From assembly GCA_037013685.1 (NCBI GenBank), contig CM072885.1, forward strand, positions 23,235,479 to 23,299,478: DNA of 64,000 bases. The letters are read 5' to 3'. Shown here in pieces: positions 48,465 through 61,800 of this stretch (its first letter is position 1; every line of letters begins with the position of its first letter). The translations under genes were made by a program, and so were the position numbers. The notes below the pieces were generated by a model. That model was not told the DNA's origin and did no database searches. It was given only the letters and a program-made list of their open reading frames with translations. The stretch comes from Acridotheres tristis. Taxonomy: Eukaryota > Chordata > Aves > Passeriformes > Sturnidae.

Positions 48465-49849
48465 TGATAGGTTGACTTGGGAAGAAGAAACTCAGAGAGA
48501 GGTTTTTTCTAAGAGAATTTCCTTTGTGGGGGTTGGGACACCTGCAACAGCCAATTAGAGAAAGTTAGTTCGCTCCTGCACACACATTTTGAAGGAAGTA
48601 ATCCGGAACTGAGGCTCTTGGTCTTTCTGGCGGCTGAGCAGGTAACACCAACCCGAGCTTCGCCCTCCCCCATGCGGCGGGGGGAGGCTCGGGAGGCCGC
48701 TTGGGCCCCGTTTGCCAACGAGGAGACCCAATGGCCGGGGGGAGGAGAAGCTCGTTGATAAGACCTTCACGGCTTCCTCCTCCACGGGCCTGCGGCTCTG
48801 GCGTGGGGGGAGGCTGACTATGCTGCCGGCCGGGCCGGGCCTGCCCGGGTGGCCATGAGCAGTGTGGGGCTGCAGCCCAGCCCCAGAAAGGCTGATTGAC
48901 ACCTCAGCCACCCTCACCCAGCACGGCCTGGGCCTGGCCCAACTTTTGTAGTTGTGTTAAACTTTAACTCTTTAGTGTTCAAATAAGATCTGCAAAGCCT
49001 CCAGCCTTTCCTTTGAATATGAAAGGGAATAAGAAGATTTCTGAAGTCAGTGACGTAAGAGCTAAGTTTTTAAGATGGAAGGAGAATGAGAAGATGCTGA
49101 AATGGCTGAAAATCCTTTTGTAAAATTGTAAGGATGAACTGATGTACTGAATATTCCTATAAACCATGGAAAGAGACATGGGGGGATGGAAATGTTCTAT
49201 TTAATAGATGATTTAACCGAAGAGCACCTGTGTTGAGAATTTTCTGCCCTGAGAAAAGAAGGGGATTTCAGTTTTCTGAAGATGAAATCTGAGCAGAGAG
49301 AAAGGAGAAAGAGAGAATCTTTACTGTCGAACATTTCATTCTTAAAAGTAATACCCCATGAGACAGACATGGCCCACATCTACAGTTTTGGGACGGCTGT
49401 GGAGCTGGGAGGAGTGTCAGGGTTGCAGGTTGCCGGGCGGATGCAAATCGTGAAAAATAAAACCACAAGAGGACTGTCTTCTTCCTTCTTGTGGGAAAAA
49501 TCCCTACAGCTTCAACAAGAAGAGGCTTCTCTCTCCAGAAGTAAACTGAAAAAAACTAAATTGGAGACTGACCGAAGTATTTGTTATATGTTTGTTTTGT
49601 TGTTATGAAGATTGGGAGAGGGAGGGAAGGAGTGATCTGAAAAATCTTATTCTGAATATTTTTTCCTTTCTCTTTATATATGTAGTTAATAAATTTTCTT
49701 TTATACTCTCTCAAGTTTTAAGCCTGCCTTGCTCTTTTGCTCCTGGTTCTGTCTCACAACAGAAAGAAATAAGTTTATTTAAATTGGCAACTCAAAACAA
49801 AGACATTAATTTGGTACGTTGGCCGGAAAATCAAAATTAAACCAAGACA
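48465..49849 (+). mobile_element. long solo LTR (1385 bp), plus-strand copy
   Basis: It begins TGATAGGTTGACTTGGGA and ends ATTAAACCAAGACA. Flanks read GTTTTA on the left (48459-48464) and GTTTA on the right (49850-49854), which is compatible with a 5-bp duplication changed by T-run slippage. In plus orientation there are a CpG-dense 5' domain (48595-48930), AATAAA near 49457 and AATAAA at 49688-49693, close to the 3' end, as expected for U3-R-U5. The full-length relative at 33579-34970 lies in the opposite orientation, and a 3' fragment lies at 25555. The family looks like a long-LTR avian ERV; class is uncertain. No viral reading frame flanks it. Open frames at 48509-48917 (minus), 49268-49468 (minus) and 49282-49608 (plus) fall within it. 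Confidence 0.93.
48595..48930. promoter_or_regulatory. CpG-dense domain of the LTR (plus-strand copy)
   Basis: About 20 CpG dinucleotides occur in some 335 bases (for example ATGCGGCGGGG, GCCGGCCGGGCCGGG), within otherwise CpG-poor DNA. The region corresponds to the CpG-dense domain of the inverted partner at 34500-34885. It probably contains the LTR promoter; that role is inferred. Confidence 0.55.
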
Positions 49850-52800
49850 GTTTATATATAAATTAAATCACAGAGTTAGTTGTGTGGAATATATTTCCAC
49901 AATGACTTTCCTCAGATTAAAAGGCCCTTATTGCAAGCTCTGTCATTGATTGCTTTTTGTTTCATGGATATAGCATGTCAGAGGGCCACATTTTGATTAT
50001 TGCTACATTGAACAACATAAGAGATGTACAGAACTGTAAGAATCACTGTATTTCATTCACAGCCCAATAATAGCATCTAAATCTAAAAACAAAGTGTTCA
50101 GCGCAGGAGAGCAATCTGTTATCCCCTCTCTATACATCTTTCCAGCATTTCAGCTCTTCCTTGAAAAGACAGCAGGAAAAATTATGCAAGCTGAAGAAGA
50201 AAGGAGATGATAAATACTATATGATATGCATGAATGCTGCTACTTCACATTTTAAACTGTGTGCTTCTAGTAAGTTTCCAGCTCTTTGAGCCACTGGTTT
50301 ATCTTGAAGCACTAGGAAAGCTGCACTAGAAAAGACAGCTGAGACAAGAAGCATGAGGTAGCCACAACTTTCAACACAGATTAAATTCACTTAGCCAGCT
50401 GCCTTGTTTAATAGTATCTAATGCAGCGCAGCATACTAAAAATTCAGATGAAGTATTTTGCATGAGAAAATAATAACACTACTGCTAATTATTAAGTATG
50501 TGCAATCTAGAAAAACTGAACAGCTTCTATGACACATTTTTCTGTAACAGAAAGGGAAAAATCAGTTTAAAAATACTGATTAATGCCCATCTTGTTATAC
50601 CTCACTAATTAAGGCAGATTTCAGATCTCACTACATATAGTTCCACAAATTACTCTACTACTAAGTAATTGAGTCTAAGGCACAAAAGTAAAAATGTAAT
50701 AGGATTTAATGATGAGCTTTATACTAATAATGGTCTCTACTCCCATGAAATGTTACAATAGGCTCTTTCAATACCATCTAGATGTCTCCCAACAGGTACA
50801 ATTCTGCAGTTGCAGATGAATTTTTTAAAACTTTATAGCTGAAACTTGGTTATAATGTCTCTGTTGCAACCCAGGAATTTAAGAAATAAAAATGCTGACT
50901 CTCCCAAACTACAAAAGCCACATTTCAAAGGGTTGTGAACATTTAATTATTTTATTATTTAATGTTTTTTTAATCAGAGTTGCAGTTTTAAAAACAGATT
51001 TAAAAGCCCAGGCTGAACAGCTGATCCAATATATCTGGCTGGTAATACTGCTTTTGACAAACACATTTGATGAGCAAACATGTCCTCCTAGCCACCTACA
51101 CTCATACCCATCTGTTCAGATGGCAACATGCCTCTGCACTAGGTAAAATGCCAGTATTAGAAGGCCAGAGAAAAAAGCCAAAAGTAGGGCTAAGGAGAAA
51201 TCTAAATTACATTGCACTTACCACATCTTCTTCCTGAATGCCATCCTACTTATAAGAAGAATTATACTATTGCAATTGACTTGTAAAATTTTGTTCCTGT
51301 TGCATACAATTACAGGACTAGCAGCACATAGGAAAGGAGTATTCGTTGGCTGGGGATACTCACAGCTGCCAAAACCCTTGAGATTAATTTCAGCTAGTAT
51401 TTAAGAAACCCATTAAGGACATCTGTCAATTTACTTTGAAAAGGTGGAGACAGCAGGTTCTGTGGGTGAAGATAGCACCCTGGAAGACAACACTACCTGG
51501 GACAGTCACAGTGCTGAGTCTTCACTACAAGTTCTGTATCTATAATGATAGCTTGGAGTGGCAAGCAGTCTAGAATTCACCCACTCTGAATCACAAACTT
51601 TGTCATATGCTTATTTTTCAAACCAGTGCATTGTACATCTTAAAAAGCACAAAATCTGAGAAAAATGTATTTATGTGTAAGTCTGCAGCTGACACATTCG
51701 CTGCAGTTGTGTGTCTTTGCCACTGTGAAGTGGGTAGAAATTATTCAGTATTCTGTGGGGAACAAAACTGGAAGAAATCGATTTTACATTTCCAAGTATA
51801 TAATGAGTAGGGGTTTGCTAATTTTAAGGTTTTTACATTACCAAAAATAATTTCTCTTTTGGTAGAAGCGATTTGTTTCTTTTCGTAACTCTAATATTGC
51901 CCCCAACACTTTTTAGCATATGTAGGCACTTCTTTAGAAACTATGTTTAAAATAAAAAGGAAAAATTAACAAAATATCTCTTAACAAAACTAATTATTAA
52001 CAAAGTTTTCTTTTATATATGACCTGTAAAATTCTGAGATTACATTAGAAAAGCGTCTTCCACTTTGGCATCCAAGCCCCATTTTCTAAGCTTTGGAAAA
52101 TGCTGATTTTAATTAGTAGGCCATATGCTGCTGTGTATACTTCTTTCTAAGTGGAATGCCTTTGCTTTGGGATCTCTCTGAAACTTGGCCACCCAGACGT
52201 ATCCGAATCTCCCACTGACTGTACAAACTATTTAGGAACTATTCCAAATCCCAGTGGAAAAGGTTCTTATTATACTTATCCTATTGCCACAAGAGCTGCA
52301 CACAGTGGGGAGGTACAGTCCCACCCCTTGAAATTATTAGAGTTAACTCTAAGATTCTTCATCCTTTCTGTTAGAGCAGAGACAGGTGAAGTTATTCATT
52401 GTTAAATGTTCTGAATTGTGAGAAATCTATGCCAAGAAGATGAGTCTTCCAGTTCTCTCTGGGAGGGACAATGCCAAGTGTTACAGCCAGCCCATGATTG
52501 GAGAAAGTAACCGAGAGAAGATGACTGCACAGAAAGGAGGACAGGGAGTGCATAAGAAAATCTTCAGTTATGTCAACACCCCTTAAGCTTTTTTGGCGAA
52601 CTTCAAGCAATTCAGGGCTATTTTTTTCAAGAACACTGTAGAATCTACAAGAATCTATCTTCTTGATGAAATTTTATTAAAGAAAAAAAAGCAGGAGGAA
52701 GAAACCAGACAGAGATTGGAGGTCCTTAACTAAATCAGAAAAGAGGAACTTCAAATACTGGTCTGTTTTCTCCTCTCATCTCCATGGATAGTCTATATAC

Positions 52801-55800
52801 TATGCTTAATCACTGTTAGCATCATGCCCTCTACAGTAGTTAATTTGCTTTTTATATAATTAAAATTCTCTAATCTCAATCTTACATTATGAGAAGGACT
52901 TCAGTTGCAAAAAAAATCCAACCCTGAGTTCTGCTGTAGCCCAAGAAGGCATTCAGCCTCTATCCATTCAAGGTTAATACCATAAAATAATGTGATAAAT
53001 AATACTAACTATGTTCTGTTGTTTCAACATTTGAAAACAGACATTGAGAAAAATCAACATCTTACAGTCATAAAAACCACTTCTTTAGCAAATGCACTTG
53101 AGGAAAGATCAGTCATATATAATCTAGAAAAATCTTATACTTAACGGAGAAATAGTAAGGTCATTTCCCTATGTTGAGGTGAATTTCTCCTGTACTGTTT
53201 GTTTTCTGAATGAACATTGCTTTCTACCTATAGGTTCTATTTCTCACTGCCTGAAAACACAACTTTTTCTTCTTATTTCTTGCGAGCTTCTACTTAGAAC
53301 TTTTGAAAAATAACTGCTCTGGAGTTAGATGGGATAATTAAATTTAAAATAAAAAATATTAGACTAGTTTGGGCTATAGGGTGTATGACAGAATATGTCA
53401 ATTAAATTTTTATTCCTTTGAGAGAGTGGAGAAAAGCTCATTCTTGTTAAGTCCAGTAAAATAACCCCAAAGGACAAAGTGCTCATAAAGTAAAAAAAAA
53501 AAGAGAAAACTCTACTTTTAATAAATTTTTCTGTCTCAGCTCCAGAGCTGTCTTCTAATCATGTGCTGAATTAGTACCCTACTAGCAATATTCTTAAATT
53601 TCAGCTATACAACCAGCTTGATACCTTGCTGTTAATCTACTTAATGTTCTAGACCTATCTCTAAAGCCAAGTACTGTTGTTCAACTGTGCAGCAAACTAC
53701 ACAAGAAATAAATACAATTATAGAGACAATGTAATTTACGTGTATACATTATCCTTCATACCTGAGGTAAAAAGTGCTTTTTAGACCTGCTCAGTTATGA
53801 ACTAACTAAAAAAGGAATATTTTAATAAGTGATTTAATTAGAAGGAATAATTCATATATCAGATGGCAAAAAGGTCCCTATTGCATTGTTTTAAGCTACA
53901 AAATAGCTGGGAGTGAGCAGAAAGATCAAATGAAGATTCAAATGTAGATGTGAGTTGAAGAGAAGGTTGGGAAGAGCAGATTGTGAAAGCAAAGCTGAGC
54001 AAAGCCATGAAGAATTTTAACAGAGAAGCCGAGTGTATAATGCACCATTCTTCCATAAAGCATAGTGTTGTACTGCCTGTAAATTCAATTAAATTAAATA
54101 TCAAGGCACTTCTGAAAAGATCACTTAGTTTCCATTTACATATTTATACAATATGTAAATATCCACTGTAACAGACCTGATACTTGACAGAATAGCAGAA
54201 GCACACAAGTGATAAAATATTGGAAGTCAATATGAACGTTGTGCTATGAACAGTCTTTGTCACAATTTCATGGCAAAGGAGAAAGCATACAGTTGGTAAG
54301 TGGACATGATGAGTGGTTTTCTTTGCTTGCAATTTTGCAAGGTGTTTCAGCTTTGGAAAAATTGTACCTACCTAGGATGTGTCTTAAGGAATATATTGAA
54401 TAGACAGCCTAAGAAGATTGTGGACTTAGAGAATCATCAAAAAAAAGGGAAAGAACTTAATTTGTTACATTACTTTTGTACGGTCTTATTCCAAAGAATA
54501 ACTGGATTGTATTATGAAAAATACCTCCCTCATAAAAGATCCAAGAAAACTGAGAGTGCCAGATTTCATCACCAAACAACATAAGAAAATGTTAGTCTAC
54601 AGCTATGGTTCCAATCTTTTGTTCTTGTTTATCCAAGCAAAATTTGGAGAAGTTGTTCCCTATAAACATCAGGAAACAGCATCAAAAGTGTTTAAAAGCC
54701 ACCATAGAGGGGGCAGTTTTCTCAGAGAGGGATTGTCCAGTTCTTGTCCTAACATAGGGTAGACAACAGACAGATGGTTTTCAGGTTTCTGGGAAATCCT
54801 ATATTGTCACACTTTGTTTTTCAGTTGTTTTCCTAAAATACAGTTTCAGAAAATAAGTCTTCATTTTCTGTCGAGTTTCAGTCAGCAGCCAGATCTTTGA
54901 GGAGACTTTCTAAATGTCTCTCCCCTTATTCTTACAGTGTCTCAAAGAGGTAAGTTACCTACAAATTAATATCACTCAAAGAAAAACAGACAAAACTTAC
55001 TAAATCTGATGAAATCAAAACTTTAATAAACATATCATAAAGCCCTACAGTCAGAGAAGCAGCAGAGCCTGCCAGAACAGCCTATATTATGCTGGAACTT
55101 CTAGTTATGCTGCTTGTTTTTTTTTTTTCTCCAGAGAAACAAAAGTACTCATTTAAAAAGGAATGAAGTTAGGACCAAGCAAAGACTTTTTCAGCAACTG
55201 CTTTCATCATTCAACAATTTTTCTTAAGCACAGCAGTCTCTCATGAATAATCTCAACAGTGTCCAGGGGCCTGGTGATTATTCCATGATTGAATAAATGT
55301 GACTGATGGGAAATCAGAACATTAAAACACTTGAGCATTGTGCAATCTGACCAGGTAGAACTGCTGTGAAATTGTTTAGCAGGTTTCATTGTTCTTAAAT
55401 TTGATACTACAAATGTATTTTGAGACCCTCTAGAAACCCAATTCTATCTTTCTTTTCTATGTATACAAAAAAAAAAGAAGGAATTCCATTCTTGCATTTT
55501 TTAAGAACCACTCTACAACTATATTTTGACTAACATTGATCATTTCAATAACATTAGCTGACTAACATTTAATTTCTGAATATTCCAGAGAATAGTTCCA
55601 TTCAATATCAACACTTTTCTATCTGAGCAGTAGGAATATGTACTAAAGAAATGGACATGATTCATCCATTTTAAGAATATTCTTCTCATATTGTTTACTG
55701 TGTCACCTGAAATAAATTTCCATACTCTGCAATGTTGCATATGAATCTCTGTTGCTGATTTTGGATGTGTAAATAACATCACAGGAGAGCCACGGAAAGA

Positions 55801-58800
55801 CTGCTGAGCACCTGATAGAAACACTTTTGATGCACAGTGAGAAGGAGGCTCAGATTTCCAGATTTGTGCTTGGGCTGCATCTTCTTCATATACGCTCAAC
55901 TGTAAAAAGAATTTTTCTACATATATCCTGCTCTAGAAACTCCATTTGGTGCATTGAAGAGAATATCATACCTAGAAACATAACAGCGAACTTGAGAACA
56001 AATTTTAAACTCAGTTTATCCTGTGGTATATTACAATTAGTTTAACTCTTCATTTTGAAAGCCTTGTTAGAGTGCTCACTCAGATTTATCGTATTTAGTG
56101 TCAGCCTTCTTAAAGAGACAAGTTAAAAGTTTAAAATTTTACTTTAAATATAATTTTTAACTAATTTTAAAACTCTATTTAGTACATTAAAATGAATGTT
56201 ATCTATGTATAATCATTATTCTTGTCATAATTTTTACGGGCTAAGAGCCAAAAATTACAAAATTGTAGAATACTATTATTGAAGATGAGAAATTATCCTT
56301 GTTCGAATAGCTACCAATCTCAATCAACAAACAAGGATGGGTGGAAGGAAAGGAATATACCTTTCATGCCAATACAACAGAGTATGGTTGAGAGTTCCAT
56401 GATAATTCCATGACAGATTCATTTTTATTTCACTTTTTGGGTGAGAATCACAGAAATCAGCTGCATCCTTCAGCCTCTGTGTAAATAGTTTTGTGCAGCT
56501 TTCCTTCCAGCTCCCTTGTCAGGTAGAAAATATGGTTTCTGCTTACAAATCAATTGTTTTCATATTTTATGCAAGAAATAACAGAAATTTGCATCCCTTG
56601 GAACATCCTAGTCATTAGCAAAGTCTACAACTACAGTTAGATCAAAGTCTACAACTGCAATTAGGTGATAGAGTCAATAGGGAATTAAGAAAACATGTCC
56701 TTTAGAAGAAATTGAGAAGTCTGGTAATGAAGGGAACTTCATAAATGACATGTTTTAGTTATATTCAGTGCTTGAAAAGAAGAAGAATGAAACTCTCTAC
56801 TGTGCTGTATTCTTCCATGCTGTGCATCGTACTGGAAGAGACAGAGGGAAAGGGGGAACAGCTGCTTTGGACACCAGCAGGAATTCAGAATCCACAAAAG
56901 ATCTCACTGAGTTCCTGCTCTGTGAACTACTGATGACTTCCAATCCAGATGCACACTTCTGCCACTACCCTTGCCTGCCTGCAGTATGCAGTGAATAAAA
57001 ATTTGTCTCCTTCCACTGCTGTCCTGCTCTCCACAATCCCCCCCATCCATTTGCTTCTTTTTGATCTTTCATGCAGCCACGTTGTGATGGTGACTGGGTT
57101 TTTTTACTGCTCAGGGTAAACAGAATCCAGAATTATAAGCAAACAGAACAACCTGAAAGTGCTTACAGCTGCTTAATTTATGCTGTCATTCAGTTGGACA
57201 CAGGATATTCGAGTTTTGAAATAGCTTTGGGAATCCTCAAGAAGTAACTCGTTCCTGATGTCACAGGACACCAGCTCTTGGAACATCTATCACACTCACC
57301 TCTTGCACCCAGTTCAGCATTTAAATCGCTCCAGCTATGTTAACAGGTAGTTTTGGACAGGGAGTGTTGGTTCCCAAACACATATTCTCTTCTGGATTAT
57401 GTCATTAATAATGAGTTTTCATGCTACCCTCTCTGATTCTTTTCAAGCTGAAATGTAAGTAAGGAATTTCCTTCACAGAAGAAAGCCAAAATTATCCAGA
57501 ACAAAGGTCCTTACTAACTTCAGTGTCTCACATTCCCCTAATTTAAAGAATATCAAGAATACTTTAAATAGAAGTGTTAAGTGTCCTATCAGTCTAGGAA
57601 GACAACAAGATCATTTTAAGCTAAAAGGAGATAAAGTAGTAACACACAGAAACCAAAACTGGAAACTAAAATCTGAGAACAATATTTTACTTAAAACCAA
57701 TGTGGAAATCTTTCATCTTTCTCTTCTGAATAAATCTGGGAACTTTCAAGCTAAGGCAGTATTGGAATAGATCAAAGTAAGGTTTATATTGAAAGATTTT
57801 TTTAAACAGTAACTTTAGAGAGCAGAATGGATTGGTGAAGCTTTAGATGGAATTCAGCTCCCCTGGAATATGCTATTTCAGAAAACTAGATATGTTCGAC
57901 AAAGGGAATACAATGTAAAAAATCTGAAAATTCATTTTGAAATAGCTTCACACTGATTTTTTTACCCTACGTTATAAAATAAAATATTTAAAAATTCAAA
58001 GGTGAAGAGAAACATTTCTACTTTATTGAAATTAAATGTTTAGTATGAATTTTAAAATATTGAAGTGGGGTTTTTTTATTTTTTCCTTTATGAAAAATTT
58101 TTATATTTGAGAGTATATTTCACCTTAGATACTTCGACTAATTTTGACAACTTTTGAAAACAGAATGTCCATCATACAGATAGTTGCAGTCACTGGCTTT
58201 TCAGTTGGCACAAGACTTTAATCTGTACCATGCATGCTATGCTTTTTAAGCTATACAAATATTAGCTAATGCTTTTGAGCATCTTGAAATCCATTTTAAG
58301 GTAACTGAATGTACAGCAAACTAGGTGCACTCAGAATATGTACAAGGAAGGCAGAGAAAGCACAGGGAGGACATTATAGTCACCTGAGACAAAAATAATT
58401 TAAAATCTTTGAAAAAAAAAAAGAGAGAGAAATTTGTGTTATTGAGCTTTTATATTGTCATAGAGGTGGTTGTTACTGATAAAGTCACTTTCATCAATTT
58501 AGTATTTTGCAAAAATTTTTCCTTAACTTTGAAATGGTTCATCCTCATTAACTCTTGTATGTGACTACTCCAGCAACCTATTATTAAAGAAATGTATACA
58601 CCTGTTTCACAGAACAATAAATCATCACTCATATTGGTTCCAATAAATTGTTAATCCATTGTTCTAGATTGCAAAAGTCAGCGAGTTGGTTAAAATTAAA
58701 TCTTCTAACTGTAAAAACACCTTTTTCCAGTATACTAAAAGGATTTTAGCACTTATGTCTCCTCTATGCAAGATGCTTAGGACACCTGATTAAGGAATTT

Positions 58801-61800
58801 GAGATGGAAACATGCAATGGACAAGTCAGCACTGGAAAGTAGGCTACTTTTAACATCCTAACTGAAACAACAGAAGAGCAAGCAAATATAATAATTTTGA
58901 ATCTACATAGCTATTAGAACTTTAGCAGATTTGTGCATAATTTTATCATGAGGCACCTTTGCTCTTTTCTTTGAATTCAAAATATAACCAAGGCCTCTGA
59001 ACTGAAGATGAATTAATGAGACTATTTCTGGTTTTGGTTTCATATGGAGAAAAAAAAAGCTTTTCTTTTCCCAAACTTTTTGTTTCCAAAGAGACTGAGT
59101 TCATGACTGGGCTCCTAAATCCCCTGTGTTCCTGCTCCTCAATTCCACCAAATCAGAGGACCTCGGGATTGCACTGTCATTGCTACCAGTTCTGAGAAGT
59201 AAGGTTTCCTTGACATAAGAAGTAGCACGGACAAGGGTGAAAGGGATACATGCCCAGGTCTTATATCTTCCAATAGATAATGGTCAGATAAACACTCCAA
59301 TACAGACCTAGGAAGGTCTCCAAGGCCAAATAACCTAGATGTAGTCATAGAAACACAGACATCTGGCTTGGAATACAATAACAAGCCAACTATTAAAGAA
59401 AAAATAATTATAATTATAATTTAATAAAATCAAGTCTTTTGTGAGTCCTGCCAGTTTTTTGATTTGGTTCTGCCCAGCAGTGGTTTCAGTAGAGGCTAAA
59501 AAGAGGTCACCTTCTCCTACCCCAGCACAACTGTGGAGTAACATAATTAAGTTGGGTAGATGAAGGAACATGAACCACTCTTTGTTCAGAAAATTGCATT
59601 AAGCTTTGTTTTGTGACAGCAAAATGTTTATGCTTCTTACCATTCTACCAGCCAGCCTGAGTTTTCTGCAAAAGTCTACTGTAAAATGCACAGAAATTCT
59701 CCATTTATTTTTGCCGTTTTTCTGTAATAACTGAAAGACTCACTGCAACTTTGAGAAGGTATTTAATAATTGACTTTATTTCTATCAGTCACAGAAAATA
59801 GAACTTTTCTTTAAAAAAAAAAAGATTTAAAACTCCTGATTCTGTTTGATAAAAATGAGTTAATTATACCACAGAAAATTGCAGAAGGTCATACTGACAT
59901 CTGGCGGCCTTTCAGAGATACTAAAATTGCTCCCAGCAAATACTCGATGCAAGAACAATAATAATATGAAAATGACATTGTGGTTGTCTTTGTATCTGTC
60001 CACATTTAGCAAGCATTATTCAAGACGAGAGTTAAGAGGTAATGAGTTCACGCTGAAGTATGGCATTTAACTAACTGCCATGTTAAGTCACACTTGATGC
60101 TGCCCTGGCTGCAGGCATCAGACAGCCACAAGCTTTCATAAATAGCAATTAAGGGTGCCAAAGCTGTCACCACCACTCTGCAACTGCTCTGGGAGTTATC
60201 AGGATATTTCACCATGCCACAGTTTATTAAACAGAACTGCAGCCAGTGGGAGTAAAAGCATGTTATTAGTAATATTGCCATCGTGGGATCTAATAGATCT
60301 AATCATGGACCAGAACTCCATCTCAGAAGACATTATACAAACCATGAAAATGATGGGGCTGTCCATAGTAGACTATGGTCTAATTATGAGACAAGGAACA
60401 GTCAACAGATTGAAACAGATTGAAGTTGCTACATGCCAACACATTAGAGAAAATGTCAGTAAATAAGAACACTTCTTTAAAAAAAAAAAAAGGAAGCAGG
60501 ACTCTCCTGTGGTAGTGTAAGAAAACCAAACTCAGAAGGAAGAGTCTGTTTCCTGTGAAAACAACATATATTTTGAGAGGAAAATATCTCTGCTTCATCT
60601 ATGGAAGAGATTATTTATGTAACAGGAGAAGCTCTCCTAAATCAGGTACAGCAAAGGTCTTGGGAGACACACTGCATCATTACTGCTGCTGAAAGAGGAA
60701 AGAAAATATTGCCTCCTCTCCTCTGAAACAAGAGTATTGTGTGGTTTTGACTCACTGTCGTGAAGTCTGCTGATGTTTCTGAATGTTGAAATGCTCTAAA
60801 TGCTTGTTGGCGGGGGGGGGGAAGAAGTGATCTGATGCACTAACACACAATGAAAACCAGATGAGCCTTTGCTGTTAGCTGTCATCAAGAATTTCATTTT
60901 AGATCAAGAGAGTAAAATCCTGTGAGTAAAGGTTTTCCTGTCAATTCCCAGGCTGCTGATTCCATTGCAAGAGATTATCAAGAACTAAGGTCTCCATCAC
61001 AATGAAACAAAGTCCACCAGAAATTAATTGTATAATAAGTAATATAAACTTCATCCTGAACCTGGTTCAATGAATGTATATATATTTCCCACACAGAGGA
61101 AATTCTGAAGGACATTTCATAGTATTTCATTTAAAAACTCTTTGGGTTTTTTGTGATATTTTGGTTCATTGAATTTTTTCTGCTACAATATTTTAAGATT
61201 AAAGGTGAGGTAGCCTACCTATGGTTTATAGGATACATCTACAATACTGCCTGAATGATTCATTCAGCTTACTAGATCCTTTCCCTGTGTGCTTCAGATG
61301 CACGCAGAAAACATATCATAATCCAAATAAATTACTGCCATAGCTCAGCACTTGCTTCCTGAAGATTAGCATCTTGTTGTCCCTATCCATACGATCAAAA
61401 GGAAAGAACCTTCTGACTGCAAAACGCAACATCCACTGACACTTGGTTATTACAGGCCCATTACACGAAGGGGCACAAACACTTTTTGGTGATCCATCCA
61501 AAAGTCCTGCTTACTGCTTTGCTTCCTCCATGCAGGATCCAGAGTTCCACCATCTCATGACAGAAATGTGCCAGAAGAAGTGGCCAGCTTCTGGGATGGG
61601 AGAATATGTGAGGGCAGGTTTGTGAGGACAGGTTTTGGCAGCATGATGTAGGCAAGGAAAGGGAATAAGGGAGCTGAGATGAGAAATAGCCTCAGGAGTC
61701 TGTAAAGTAGTCTGTAAAGAGTCTGCAAATGATCCCAGGGGTGAGCAAGGAAGAGACGCTTTTGAAAGAAGAAAAAAATTCTTCAGGCACACAAGTCCAA

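Noticed and set aside
33579..49849. The two 1.39-kb LTRs as the two ends of one provirus
   Set aside because: Proviral LTRs are in the same orientation; these are inverted and enclose CR1 and other LTR families rather than viral genes.
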